From Hippopus hippopus (Eukaryota; Mollusca; Bivalvia; Cardiida; Cardiidae), in assembly GCA_946811185.2 (NCBI GenBank), contig OX328097.1, forward strand, positions 58,123,063-58,187,062: DNA of 64,000 nucleotides, read 5' to 3'. A program made the translations under genes and the position numbers. The notes under the pieces were generated by a model that saw only the letters and a list, made by a program, of their open reading frames with translations, had not been told where the DNA came from and made no database searches. Shown here piece after piece: positions 8,729 to 21,874 of this stretch; the stretch's first letter is position 1, and the number at the start of each line of letters is the position of its first letter.

Positions 8729-11305
8729 GAGACTTGCTGGTCCTTGAGAAGTGAACCTTGGTAAATGAAGTAGAGCTTTGGGTCCACATCTTGCAAACGT
8801 TAGAAAGTTGGATAAAACATGTATTCAGAGAATGATGAGGAAATAGATTTCTTGCTGCCAAAAGACTTTGCAAATGTTGGGTAGATAATCATGGAAAAGC
8901 TTTGGCTGTGTGGTGAATTTCAACTTGACTAAGGTAACTGATCTAAAACTACCCCAGCCCGACCCTCAATATTATCAACAGTCTTGTCTTTGAAAGGGAG
9001 AAATGAAGATTGGATGATTTGTTGTTATGGAATGGGTATGTTTTAAGAGTTTATTTGAAATATTGATATCTCTTTTTGTGTTGCTTAGAAAGGTTTTAAG
9101 ATCAATAAACTCTTGTAAGGAAACTTGGTTAAAGATGTAGTACCTCGTGTGAACACATGAAATTTAATTACATCGTATGTAGTTGTCTGTTGAGTGTCCA
9201 ATTCCTTGACTGCATGTAGTTTTTTGTAGAGAAGGGGAGCAAAGGGAAAGGATGGGAGGGGGTGTATTTCTGCGTCTTATTTTGCAGACTTGAAATTGAC
9301 GGAGACAAGACTTAACAATGGTTGAGTAAGAATATGAAGCCTTTGAATTGAGGGATTACAAAGATGGATGCACTATGGAATATTGATTGGAATAAAAGAT
9401 GCATGTTTAGGAAATTGAGAGATAAAAATTTCAGATGAAGCGCTGGAGGATGTAGAGGTTTAGTTTGCGCATTTTAAGATTTGAATGAACGTTAATATTC
9501 AGAATTTATCATCATGGCTAGAGGTCTAGATACGTTGTGATCCTGGAATTCTATGAACATTATTTCTTTACTGTGGCCTGTGTTGTGTCTCCAAGACAAT
9601 TTTGAGGAGTATCAACAGCATAGGCTTTAGTAAAGTAATGATAGAATAGTATTTATTCTTGTTGTAAACCTCAAAAGACTGCTCGTATCTGGTACCTTGT
9701 CACAGCAATTCTTCAATCAGTGTTGAAATGCTTTTATTGTTTAAATGTTTGTATAGCCGAAGAAGGTATGTTTAAATAGATTGATAAATCCGGATAGGTG
9801 GTTATGTTTCCTGAAAGACAATATCTTTCACTTCTCTTTTGACAAAATCTCAAAATTATTCACTTCTCCTTTGACAATAAAGGCTGCTAATATGTATATT
9901 GACATTGTTAAGAATTACTGTTTAGGATGAGATCTTTGTAAGAATTACTGTTTAGAATGAGACCTGTGTAGATTGTTTGCAAAATGACATGCTTTTTTGC
10001 TAGCTGCCTCTATCCTGTTCAGTATCCTGGAGATCCAAATAAATCATAAGGAATTAGATCTAGGCGTCGATCTTGCACAACTAATCCAACACAGATACTT
10101 GAGTAATGGAGAGAAATGTTTATCAAAATATCAAAACACAATGAAAGCCATGTAAAGATCTCAAAAAGCCTCTTCCGAGTAACAAAGGAGGGAAAACAGG
10201 TTGCATTTCCGAGGAAAACTCTCTTCACAGCACCTTTGTGGGTAAACCTAAATTTTACCGGTTTTTGATACACTTGTATCATTTTGGAGCACATTCAACA
10301 TCTTGTAGAAGAAAAGCTTAACAATTTGAGAAGATAGTTACGAACAAATTTACTATAGGTTTTCTTGGTTCTCTGTATTAAAAAAATGTAGAAGGAAATA
10401 TAAAGTTTGTGAGTTTTAATGTCTTAAAAATTTTTTTGTCCAAGTTAAAATGATTAAATGTCAGCAAAATAAATATTGTAATGAAATCATTTCAGGAGAA
10501 AAGTTCAGGTAAAAATTAATGATATATGAATAATTTAGAAGGATCTGTTAGGTAATTCATCTTTAACCAGTTAATTCACTATAATAACACGCCAGTTAAA
10601 CATAGAAACAGTTAGGATGAAAAGTATGGACATGCCTCTACTTTTATATTAGTGTTTCTGATGTTGCGTGAACGTGATCGTCTGAGGGCAGAGCTATACC
10701 ATGAACAAAGATTATTGGGAATTACCGTTACTTTTGGAAAGAGAAAGAAATGGTTTGCGGGCATGAAGGAGGCTTGTCCTTGCAATCAGACACCTTTATC
10801 ACAAAGAAATTGGAAAGTAAGGGAAATAGGTGGAAACATCAAATTAATGCTAGAAAACCAGACAGTTCAGAAGAAATGTTGATGTAAAAGTATAAAGAAG
10901 TGAAATGGCAGTGGTGATGCTGGCAAGTTGGCAGTGCTCGGCTTATGTGGTAACCAACAGTTTTCTTAAGTTGTTGTTTTGAACTCCTAAGTTAAGTGGA
11001 TGTTTAATGTTTAAAGTGATAAAATGCTTTACAAGAAATTGTAGGTTAAAACATATCCACAAAGACCTTGGTTTTAGCTTCAATTCTTATTTCTTACTAC
11101 GTTGTTTGCAGAGATACCAGTTTCTGTTTGAGGTGCAATGATGATAATGTCTTGTTTGAGTATTTGGGATGGGGTGGGTAAGATTTTTTAAATCCAGTTT
11201 ACCTTTCAGATAGATCAAAAGAAAGCACAACAAAGTATGAAATAGTTTTTGTCAACTTCACAGTATAATTTAGAAGGTTTATAGTGAGGCGCATATGTAA
11301 TTGCT
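8729..11305 (+). repeat. Macrosatellite unit U1 (subtype B, edge copy)
   Basis: At 2577 bp it is the shortest unit. It lacks the GATATTTACC block found near the unit's first fifth and reads GAGTGTCCAATTCCTTGAC there instead. It carries subtype B markers (CTAGAGGTCTAGATACGTTG; GGATAGGTGGTTATG). Its 76-codon frame is at 10652-10882 with a private Gly54Trp change. A 91-codon ATG-initiated minus-strand frame (10019-10294) is intact. As the left edge copy it holds more private differences than interior units. Confidence 0.95.
10652..10882 (+). CDS. 76-codon frame of the satellite unit (U1 copy; doubtful gene)
   Basis: The frame occurs once in each of the 16 units (start positions are given in the unit entries). 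It opens on GTG; the first ATG is codon 4, so an animal ribosome would make 73 residues. The product is basic, with RERDRLRAE near the start, a GKRKKWF cluster at residues 29-35, a CPC motif at 42-44 and a final Cys. No signal peptide, membrane segment or family is recognisable. Differences between copies (residue 8 R/N/S, 30 K/N, 52 R/G, 54 G/W, 63 I/L) are nearly all amino-acid changing; one silent change (GCG/GCA at Ala36) was noticed. That is not the pattern of a protein under purifying selection, so the open frame may persist simply because the copies are young. Confidence 0.15.
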   Translation: MFLMLRERDRLRAELYHEQRLLGITVTFGKRKKWFAGMKEACPCNQTPLSQRNWKVREIGGNIKLMLENQTVQKKC

Positions 11306-14061
11306 GAGACTTGCTGGTCCTTGGGAAGTGAACCTTGGTAAATGAAGTAGTGCTTTGGGTCCACATCCTGCAAACGTTAGAAAGTTGGATAAAACATGTA
11401 TTCAGAGAATGATGAGGAACTAGATTTCTTGTTGCCAAAAGACTTTGCAAGTGTTGGGTAGATAATCATGGAAAAGCTTTGGCTGTGTGGTGAATTTCAA
11501 CTTGACTAAGGTAACTGATCCAAAACTACCCCAGCCCGACCCTCAATATTATCAAGTCTTGTCTTTGAAAGGAAGGGAGAAATGAAGATTGGATAATTTG
11601 TTGTTATGGAATGGGTATGTTTTAAGAGTTTATTCGAAATATTGATATCTCTTTTTGTGTTGCTTAGAAAGGTTTTAAGATCAATAAACTCTTGTAAGGA
11701 AACTTAAAGATGTAGTACTTGGTGTGAACACATGAAATTTAATTACATCGTATGTAGTTGTTTGTTGAGTGTAAATGATATTTACCTATTTACCTTGACT
11801 GCATGTAGTTTTTTGTAGAGAAGGGGAGCATAAGGAAAGGATGGGAGGGGGTGTATTTTTGCGTCTTATTTTGCAGACTTAAAATTGACGGAGACAAGAC
11901 TTAACAATGGTTGAGTAAGAATTTGAAGCCTTTGAATTGAGGGATTACAAAGATGGATGCACTATGGAATATTGATTGGAATAAAAGATCTGTGTTTAGG
12001 AAATTGAGAGATAAAAATTTCAGATGAAGCGCTGGAGGATGTAGAGGTTTAGTTTGCGCATTTTAAGATTTGAATGAACGTTAATTTTCAGAATTTTATC
12101 ATCATAGCTAGAGGTCCAGATACGTTTCGATCCTGGAATTCTATGAACATTATTTCTTTACTGGCCTGTGTTGTGTCTCCAAGACAATTTTGAGGAGTAT
12201 CAACAGCATAGGCTTTAGTAAAGTAATGATAGAATAATATTTATTCTTGTTGTAAACCTCAAAAGACTGCTCGTATCTGGTACCTTGTCACAGCAATTCT
12301 GCAATCAGTGTTGAAATGCTTTTATTGTTTAAATGTTTGTATAGCCGAAGAAGGAATGTGTGAATAGATTGATAAATTTGGATAGGTTAATATGTTTCCT
12401 GAAAGACAGTATCTTTCACTTCTCTTTTGACAAAATCTCAATATTATTCACTTCTCCTTTGACAATAAAGGCTGCTAATATGCATATTGACATTGTTAAG
12501 AATTACTGTTTAGAATGAGAATGAGACCTGTGTAGATTGATAAATCTGGATAGGTGGTCATGTTTCCTGAAAGACAATATCTTTCACTTCTCTTTTGACA
12601 AAATCTCAAAATTATTCACTTCTCCTTTGACAATAAAGGCTGCTAATATGCATATTGACATTGTTAAGAATTACTGTTTAGGATGAGACCTTTGTAAGAA
12701 TTACTGTTTAGAATGAGACCTGTGTAGATTGTTTGCAAAATGACATGCTTTTTTGCTAGCTGCCTCTATCCTGTTCAGTATCCTGGAGATCCAAGTAAAT
12801 CATAAGGAATTAGATCTAGGCGTCGATCTTGCACAACTAATCTAACACAAATACTTGAGTAATGGAGAGAAATGTTTATCAAAATACCAAAACACAATGA
12901 AAGTCATGTAAAGATCTCAAAAAGCCTCTTCCGAGTAACAAAGGAGGGAAAACAGGTTGCATTTCCGAGGAAAACTCTCTTCACAGTACCTTTGTGGGTA
13001 AACCTAAATTTTACCGGTTTTTGATACACTTGTATCATTTCTCAGCACATTCAACATCTTGTAGAAGAAAAGCTTAACAATTTGAGAAGATAGTTACTAA
13101 CAAATTTACTATAGGTTTTCTTGGTTCTCTGTATTAAAAAAATGTAGAAGGAAATATAAAGTTTGTGAGTTTTAATGTCTTAAAAATTTTTTTGTCCAAG
13201 TTAAAATGATTAAAAGTCAGCAAAATAAATATTGTAATGAAATCATTTCAGGAGAAAAGTTCAGGTAAAAATTAATGATATATGAATAAGTTAGACGGAT
13301 CTGTTAGGTAATTCATCTTTAACCAGTTAATTCACTGTAATAACACGCCAGTTAAACATAGAAACAGTTAGGATGAAAAGTATGGACATGCCTCTACTTT
13401 TATATTAGTGTTTCTGATGTTGCGTGAACGTGATCGTCTGAGGGCAGAGCTATACCATGAACAAAGATTATTGGGAATTACCGTTACTTTTGGAAAGAGA
13501 AAGAAATGGTTTGCGGGCATGAAGGAGGCTTGTCCTTGCAATCAGACACCTTTATCACAAAGAAATGGGAAAGTAAGGGAAATAGGTGGAAACATCAAAT
13601 TAATGCTAGAAAACCAGACAGTTCAGAAGAAATGTTGATGTAAAAGTATAAAGAAGTGAAATGGCAGTGGTGATGCTGGCAAGTTGGCAGTGCTCGGCTT
13701 ATGTGGTAACCAACAGTTTTCTTAAGTTGTTGTTTTGAACTCCTAAGTTAAGTGGATGTTTAATGTTTAAAGTGATAAAATGCTTTACAAGAAATTGTAG
13801 GTTAAAACATATCCACAAAGACCTTGGTTTTAGCTTCAATTCTTATTTCTTACTACGTTGTTTGCAGAGATACCAGTTTCTGTTTGAGGTGCAATGATGA
13901 TAATTTCTTATTTGAGTATTTGGGATGGGGTGGGTAAGATTTTTTAAATCCAGTTTACCTTTCAGATAGATCAAAAGAAAGCACAACAAAGTATGAAATA
14001 GTTTTTGTCAACTTCACAGTATAATTTAGAAGGCTTATAGTGAGGCGCATATGTAATTGTT
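11306..14061 (+). repeat. Macrosatellite unit U2 (A/B hybrid, 161 bp longer)
   Basis: At 2756 bp this is the longest copy. The excess comes from a duplicated segment. The first version (about 12364-12535) has the subtype A form (AAATTTGGATAGGTTAATATG, GACAGTATC). The second (about 12536-12697) has the subtype B form (AAATCTGGATAGGTGGTCATG, GACAATATC). The rest upstream is subtype A. The 76-codon frame is at 13408-13638. Confidence 0.95.
12364..12697 (+). repeat. A-type and B-type segments in tandem inside U2
   Basis: Two adjacent versions of the same segment of about 160-170 bp start with AGATTGATAAATTTGG (A) and AGATTGATAAATCTGG (B). At the end of the first version a short stutter, GAATGAGAATGAGACC, occurs. 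This arrangement is expected where an A unit and a B unit recombined out of register. Confidence 0.85.
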
Positions 14062-16684
14062 GAGACTTGCTGGTCCTTGGGAAGTGAACCTTTGTAAATG
14101 AAGTAGTGCTTTGGGTCCACATCCTGCAAACGTTAGAAAGTTGGATAAAACATGTATTCAGAGAATGATGAGGAAATAGATTTCTTGTTGCCAAAAGACT
14201 TTGCAAGTGTTGGGTAGATAATCATGGAAAAGCTTTGGCTGTGTGGTGAATTTCAACTTGACTAAGGTAACTGATCCAAAACTACCCCAGCCCGACCCTC
14301 AATATTATCAACAGTCTTGTCTTTGAAAGGAAGGGAGAAATGAAGATTGGATAATTTGTTGTTATGGAATGGGTATGTTTTAAGAGTTTATTCGAAATAT
14401 TGATATCTCTTTTTGTGTTGCTTAGAAAGGTTTTAAGATCAATAAACTCTTGTAAGGAAACTTAATTAAAGATGTAGTAATTGGTGTGAACACATGAAAT
14501 TTAATTACATCGTATGTAGTTGTTTGTTGAGTGTAAATGATATTTACCTATTTACCTTGACTGCATGTAGTTTTTTGTAGAGAAGGGGAGCATAAGGAAA
14601 GGATGGGAGGGGGTGTATTTTTGCGTCTTATTTTGCAGACTTAAAATTGACGGAGACAAGACTTAACAATGGTTGAGTAAGAATTTGAAGCCTTTGAATT
14701 GAGGGATTACAAAGATGGATGCACTATGGAATATTGATTGGAGTAAAAGATGCGTGTTTAGGAAATTGAGAGATAAAAATTTCAGATGAAGCGCTGGAGG
14801 ATGTAGAGGTTTAGTTTGCGCATTTTAAGAATTGAATGAACGTTAATTTTCAGAATTTTATCATCATGGCTGGAGGTCGAGATACGTTTCGAACCTGGAA
14901 TTCTATGAACATTATTTCTTTACTGGCCTGTGTTGTGTCTCCAAGACAATTTTGAGGAGTATCAACAGCATAGGCTTTAGTAAAGTAATGATAGAAAAAT
15001 ATTTATTCTTCTTGTAAATCTCAAAAGACTGCTCGTATCTGGTACCTTGTCACAGCAATTCTGCAATCAGTGTTGAAATGCTTTTATTGTTTAAATGTTT
15101 GTATAGCCGAAGAAGGAATGTGTGAATAGATTGATAAATTTGGATAGGTTAATATGTTTCCTGAAAGACAGTATCTTTCACTTCTCTTTTGACAAAATCT
15201 CAATATTATTCACTTCTCCTTTGACAATAAAGGCTGCTAATATGCATATTGACATTGTTAAGAATTACTGTTTAGAATGAGACCTGTGTAGGAATTACTG
15301 TTTAGAATGAGACCTGTGTAGGAATTACTGTTTAGAATGAGACTGTGTAGATTGTTTGCAAAATGACATGCTTTTTTGCTAGCTGCCTCTATCCTGTTCA
15401 GTATCCTGGAGATCCAAATAAATCATACGGAATTAGATCTAGGCGTCGATCTTGCACAACTAATCCAACACAGATACTAGAGTAACGGAGGGAAATGTTT
15501 ATCAAGATATCAAAACACAATGAAAGCCATGTAAAGATCTCAAAAAGCCTCTTCCGAGTAACAAAGGAGGGAAAACAGGTTGCATTTCCGAGGATAACTC
15601 TCTTCACAGCACCTTTGTGGGTAAACCTAAATTTTACCGGTGTTTGATACACTTGTATCATTTTGCAGCACATTCAACATCTTGTAGAAGAAAAGCTTAA
15701 CAATTTGAGAAGATAGTTACTAACAAATTTACTATAGGTTTTCTTGGTTCTCTGTATTAAAAAAATGTAGAAGGAAATATAAAGTTTGTGAGTTTTAATG
15801 TCTTAAAAATTTTTTTGTCCAAGTTAAAATGATTAAAAGTCAGCAAAATAAATATTGTAATGAAATCATTTCAGGAGAAAAGTTCAGGTAAAAATTAATG
15901 ATATATGAATAAGTTAGAAGGATCTGTTAGGTAATTCATCTTTAACCAGTTAATTTACTATAATAACACGCCAGTTAAACATAGAAACAGTTAGGATGAA
16001 AAGTATGGACATGCCTCTACTTTTATATTAGTGTTTCTGATGTTGCGTGAAAATGATCGTCTGAGGGCAGAGCTATACCATGAACAAAGATTATTGGGAA
16101 TTACCGTTACTTTTGGAAAGAGAAAGAAATGGTTTGCAGGCATGAAGGAGGCTTGTCCTTGCAATCAGACACCTTTATCACAAGGAAATGGGAAAGTAAG
16201 GGAAATAGGTGGAAACATCAAATTAATGCTAGAAAACCAGACAGTTCAGAAGAAATGTTGATGTAAAAGTATAAAGAAGTGAAATGGCAGTGGTGATGCT
16301 GGCAAGTTGGCAGTGCTCGGCTTATGTGGTAACCAACAGTTTTCTTAAGTTGTTGTTTTGAACTCCTAAGTTAAGTGGATGTTTAATGTTTAAAGTGATA
16401 AAATGCTTTACAAGAAATTGTAGGTTAAAACATATCCACAAAGACCTTGGTTTTAGCTTCAATTCTTATTTCTTACTACGTTGTTTGCAGAGATACCAGT
16501 TTCTGTTTGAGGTGCAATGATGATAATGTCTTGTTTGAGTATTTGGGATGGGGTGGGTAAGATTTTTTAAATCCAGTTTACCTTTCAGATAGATCAAAAG
16601 AAAGCACAACAAAGTATGAAATAGTTTTTGTCAACTTCACAGTATAATTTAGAAGGCTTATAGTGAGGCGCATATGTAATTGTT
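14062..16684 (+). repeat. Macrosatellite unit U3 (subtype A)
   Basis: 2623 bp. It has three instead of two copies of the 30 bp element GAATTACTGTTTAGAATGAG (about 15260-15349). The 76-codon frame is at 16031-16261 with Asn8 and Gly52, the form also seen in U12-U14. The 91-codon minus frame (15398-15673) is open. Confidence 0.95.
15260..15349 (+). repeat. 30 bp minisatellite, three copies (two in most units)
   Basis: The motif GAATTACTGTTTAGAATGAG plus ACCTGTGTAG is repeated. U3 has three copies, the last with a one-base deletion. Most other units have two copies, usually with a GGATGAGACCTTTGT variant first. Confidence 0.85.
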
Positions 16685-19279
16685 GAGACTTGCTGGTCCT
16701 TGGGAAGTGAACCTTGGTAAATGAAGTAGTGCTTTGGGTCCACATCCTGCAAACGTTAGAAAGTTGGATAAAACATGTATTCAGAGAATGATGAGGAACT
16801 AGATTTCTTGTTGCCAAAAGACTTTGCAAGTGTTGGGTAGATAATCATGGAAAAGCTTTGGCTGTGTGGTGAATTTCAACTTGACTAAGGTAACTGATCC
16901 AAAACTACCCCAGCCCGACCCTCAATATTATCAACAGTCTTGTCTTTGAAAGGAAGGGAGAAATGAAGATTGGATAATTTGTTGTCATGGAATGGGTATG
17001 TTTTAAGAGTTTATTCGAAATATTGATATCTCTTTTTGTGTTGCTTAGAAAGGTTTTAAGATCAATAAACTCTTGTAAGGAAACTTAATTAAAGATGTAG
17101 TAATTGGTGTGAACACATGAAATTTAATTACATCGTATGTAGTTGTCTGTCGAGTGTAAATGATATTTACCTATTTACCTTGACTGCATGTAGTTTTTTG
17201 TAGAGAAGGGGAGCATAAGGAAAGGATGGGAGGGGGTGTATTTTTGCGTCTTATTTTGCAGACTTAAAATTGACGGAGACAAGACTTAACAATGGTTGAG
17301 TAAGAATTTGAAGCCTTTGAATTGAGGGTTTACAAAGATGGATGCACTATGGAATATTGATTGGAATAAAAGATGCGTGTTTAGGGAATTGAGAGATAAA
17401 AATTTCAGATGAAGCGCTGGAGGATGTAGAGGTTTAGTTTGCGCATTTTAAGATTTGAATGAACGTTAATTTTCAGAATTTATCATCATGGCTAGAGGTC
17501 TAGATACGTTGTGATCCTGGAATTCTATGAACATTATTTCTTTACTGTGGCCTGTGTTGTGTCTCCAAGACAATTATGAGGAGTATCAACAGCATAGGCT
17601 TTAGTAAAGTAATGATAGAATAGTATTTATTCTTGTTGTAAACCTCAAAAGACAGCTCGTATCTGGTACCTTGTCACAGCAATTCTTCAATCAGTGTTGA
17701 AATGCTTTTATTGTTTAAATGTTTCTATAGCCGAAGGAGGTATGTTTAAATAGATTGATAAATCTGGATAGGTGGTCATGTTTCCTGAAAGACAATATCG
17801 TTTACTTCTCTTTTGACAAAATCTCAATATTATTCACTTCTCCTTTGACAATAAAGGCTGCTAATATGCATATTGACATTGTTAAGAATTACTGTTTAGG
17901 ATGAGACCTTTGTAAGAATTACTGTTTAGAATGGGACCTGTGTAGATTGTTTGCAAAATGACATGCTTTTTTGCTAGCTGCCTCTATCCTGTTCAGTATC
18001 CTGGAGATCCAAGTAAATCATAAGGAATTAGATCTAGGCGTCGATCTTGTACAACTAATCCAACACAGATACTTGAGTAATGGAGAGAAATGTTTATCAA
18101 AATATCAAAACACAATGAAAGTCATGTAAAGATCTCAAAAAGCCTCTTCCGAGTAACAAAGGAGGGAAAACAGGTTGCATTTCCGAGGAAAACTCTCTTC
18201 GCAGCACCTTTGTGGGTAAACCTAAATTTTACCGGTTTTTGATACACTTGTATCATTTTGCAGCACATTCAACATCTTGTAGAAGAAAAGCTTAACAATT
18301 TGAGAAGATAGTTACTAACAAATTTACTATAGGTTTTCTTGGTTCTCTGTATTAAAAAAATGTAGAAGGAAATATAAAGTTTGTGAGTTTTAATGTCTTA
18401 AAAATTTTTTTGTCCAAGTTAAAATGATTAAAAGTCAGCAAAATAAATATTGTAATGAAATCATTTCAGGAGAAAAGTTCAGGTAAAAATTAATGATATA
18501 TGAATAAGTTAGAAGGATCTGTTAGGTAATTCATCTTTAACCAGTTAATTCACTATAATAACACGCCAGTTAAACATAGAAACAGTTAGGATGAAAAGTA
18601 TGGACATGCCTCTACTTTTATATTAGTGTTTCTGATGTTGCGTGAACGTGATCGTCTGAGGGCAGAGCTATACCATGAACAAAGATTATTGGGAATTACC
18701 GTTACTTTTGGAAAGAGAAAGAAATGGTTTGCGGGCATGAAGGAGGCTTGTCCTTGCAATCAGACACCTTTATCACAAAGAAATGGGAAAGTAAGGGAAA
18801 TAGGTGGAAACATCAAATTAATGCTAGAAAACCAGACAGTTCAGAAGAAATGTTGATGTAAAAGTATAAAGAAGTGAAATGGCAGTGGTGATGCTGGCAA
18901 GTTGGCAGTGCTCGGCTTATGTGGTAACCAACAGTTTTCTTAAGTTGTTGTTTTGAACTCCTAAGTTAAGTGGATGTTTAATGTTTAAAGTGATAAAATG
19001 CTTTACAAGAAATTGTAGGTTAAAACATATCCACAAAGACCTTGGTTTTAGCTTCAATTCTTATTTCTTACTACGTTGTTTGCAGAGATACCAGTTTCTG
19101 TTTGAGGTGCAATGATGATAATGTCTTGTTTGAGTATTTGGGATGGGGTGGGTAAGATTTTTTAAATCCAGTTTACCTTTCAGATAGATCAAAAGAAAGC
19201 ACAACAAAGTATGAAATAGTTTTTGTCAACTTCACAGTATAATTTAGAAGGTTTATAGTGAGGCGCATATGTAATTGTT
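16685..19279 (+). repeat. Macrosatellite unit U4 (subtype B)
   Basis: 2595 bp, the commonest length. It shares the variants GTTGTCATGG, CTGTCGAGTG, ACAATTATGAGG and CGAAGGAGG with U7, so the two look like copies of one ancestor three units apart. The 76-codon frame is at 18626-18856. Confidence 0.95.
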
Positions 19280-21874
19280 GAGACTTGCTGGTCCTTGGGA
19301 AGTGAACCTTGGTAAATGAAGTAGTGCTTTGGGTCCACATCCTGCAAACGTTAGAAAGTTGGATAAAACATGTATTCAGAGAATGATGAGGAACTAGATC
19401 TCTTGTTGCCAAAAGACTTTGCAAGTGTTGGGTAGATAATCATGGAAAAGCTTTGGCTGTGTGGTGAATTTCAACTTGACTAAGGTAACTGATCCAAAAC
19501 TACCCCAGCCCGACCCTCAATATTATCAACAGTCTTGTCTTTGAAAGGAAGGGAGAAATGAAGATTGGATAATTTGTTGTTATGGAATGGGTATGTTTTA
19601 AGAGTTTATTCGAAATATTGATATCTCTCTTTGTGTTGCTTAGAAAGGTTTTAAGATCAATAAACTCTTGTACGGAAACTTAATTAAAGATGTAGTAATT
19701 GGTGTGAACACATGAAATTTAATTACATCGTATGTAGTTGTTTGTTGAGTGTAAATGATATTTACCTATTTACCTTGACTGCATGTAGTTTTTTGTAGAG
19801 AAGGGGAGCATAAGGAAAGGATGGGAGGGGGTGTATTTTTGCGTCTTATTTTGCAGACTTAAAATTGACGGAGACAAGACTTAACAATGGTTGAGTAAGA
19901 ATTTGAAGCCTTTGAATTGAGGGTTTACAAAGATGGATGCACTATGGAATATTGATTGGAATAAAAGATGCATGTTTAGGAAATTGAGAGATAAAAATTT
20001 CAGATGAAGCGCTGGAGGATGTAGAGGTTTAGTTTGCGCATTTTAAGATTTGAATGAACGTTAATTTTCAGAATTTATCATCATGGCTAGAGGTCTAGAT
20101 ACGTTGTGATCCTGGAATTCTATGAACATTATTTCTTTACTGTGGCCTGTGTTGTGTCTCCAAGACAATTTTGAGGAGTATCAACAGCATAGGCTTTAGT
20201 AAAGTAATGATAGAATAGTATTTATTCTTGTTGTAAACCTCAAAAGACTGCTCGTATCTGGTACCTTGTCACAGCAATTCTTCAATCAGTGTTGAAATGC
20301 TTTTATTGTTTAAATGTTTGTATAGCCGAAGAAGGTATGTTTAAATAGATTGATAAATCTGGATAGGTGGTCATGTTTCCTGAAAGACAATATCTTTTAC
20401 TTCTCTTTTGACAAAATCTCAATATTATTCACTTCTCCTTTGACAATAAAGGCTGCTAATATGCATATTGACATTGTTAAGAATTACTGTTTAGGATGAG
20501 ACCTTTGTAAGAATTACTGTTTAGAATGAGACCTGTGTAGATTGTTTGCAAAATGACATGCTTTTTTGCTAGCTGCCTCTATCCTGTTCAGTATCCTGGA
20601 GATCCAAGTAAATCATAAGGAATTAGATCTAGGCGTCGATCTTGCACAACTAATCCAACACAGATACTTGAGTAATGGAGAGAAATGTTTATCAAAATAT
20701 CAAAACACAATGAAAGTCATGTAAAGATCTCAAAAAGCCTCTTCCGAGTAACAAAGGAGGGAAAACAGGTTGCATTTCTGAGGAAAACTCTCTTCACAGC
20801 ACCTTTGTGGGTAAACCTAAATTTTACCGGTTTTTGATACACTTGTATCATTTCGCAGCACATTCAACATCTTGTAGAAGAAAAGCTTAACAATTTGAGA
20901 AGATAGTTACTAACAAATTTACTATAGGTTTTCTTGGTTCTCTGTATTAAAAAAATGTAGAAGGAAATATAAAGTTTGTGAGTTTTAATGTCTTAAAAAT
21001 TTTTTTGTCCAAGTTAAAATGATTAAAAGTCAGCAAAATAAATATTGTAATGAAATCATTTCAGGAGAAAAGTTCAGGTAAAAATTAATGATATATGAAT
21101 AAGTTAGAAGGATCTGTTAGGTAATTCATCTTTAACCAGTTAATTCACTATAATAACACGCCAGTTAAACATAGAAACAGTTAGGATGAAAAGTATGGAC
21201 ATGCCTCTACTTTTATATTAGTGTTTCTGATGTTGCGTGAACGTGATCGTCTGAGGGCAGAGCTATACCATGAACAAAGATTATTGGGAATTACCGTTAC
21301 TTTTGGAAAGAGAAAGAAATGGTTTGCGGGCATGAAGGAGGCTTGTCCTTGCAATCAGACACCTTTATCACAAAGAAATGGGAAAGTAAGGGAAATAGGT
21401 GGAAACCTCAAATTAATGCTAGAAAACCAGACAGTTCAGAAGAAATGTTGATGTAAAAGTATAAAGAAGTGAAATGGCAGTGGTGATGCTGGCAAGTTGG
21501 CAGTGCTCGGCTTATGTGGTAACCAACAGTTTTCTTAAGTTGTTGTTTTGAACTCCTAAGTTAAGTGGATGTTTAATGTTTAAAGTGATAAAATGCTTTA
21601 CAAGAAATTGTAGGTTAAAACATATCCACAAAGACCTTGGTTTTAGCTTCAATTCTTATTTCTTACTACGTTGTTTGCAGAGATACCAGTTTCTGTTTGA
21701 GGTGCAATGATGATTATGTCTTATTTGAGTATTTGGGATGGGGTGGGTAAGATTTTTTAAATCCAGTTTACCTTTCAGATAGATCAAAAGAAAGCACAAC
21801 AAAGTATGAAATAGTTTTTGTCAACTTCACAGTATAATTTAGAAGGTTTATAGTGAGGCGCATATGTAATTGTT
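19280..21874 (+). repeat. Macrosatellite unit U5 (subtype B)
   Basis: 2595 bp. The 76-codon frame is at 21221-21451 with Leu63. It has the variant GATGATTATGTCTTATTTG near its end, shared with U8-U10, and GTACGGAAAC, shared with U6, U8, U13 and U14. Confidence 0.95.
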
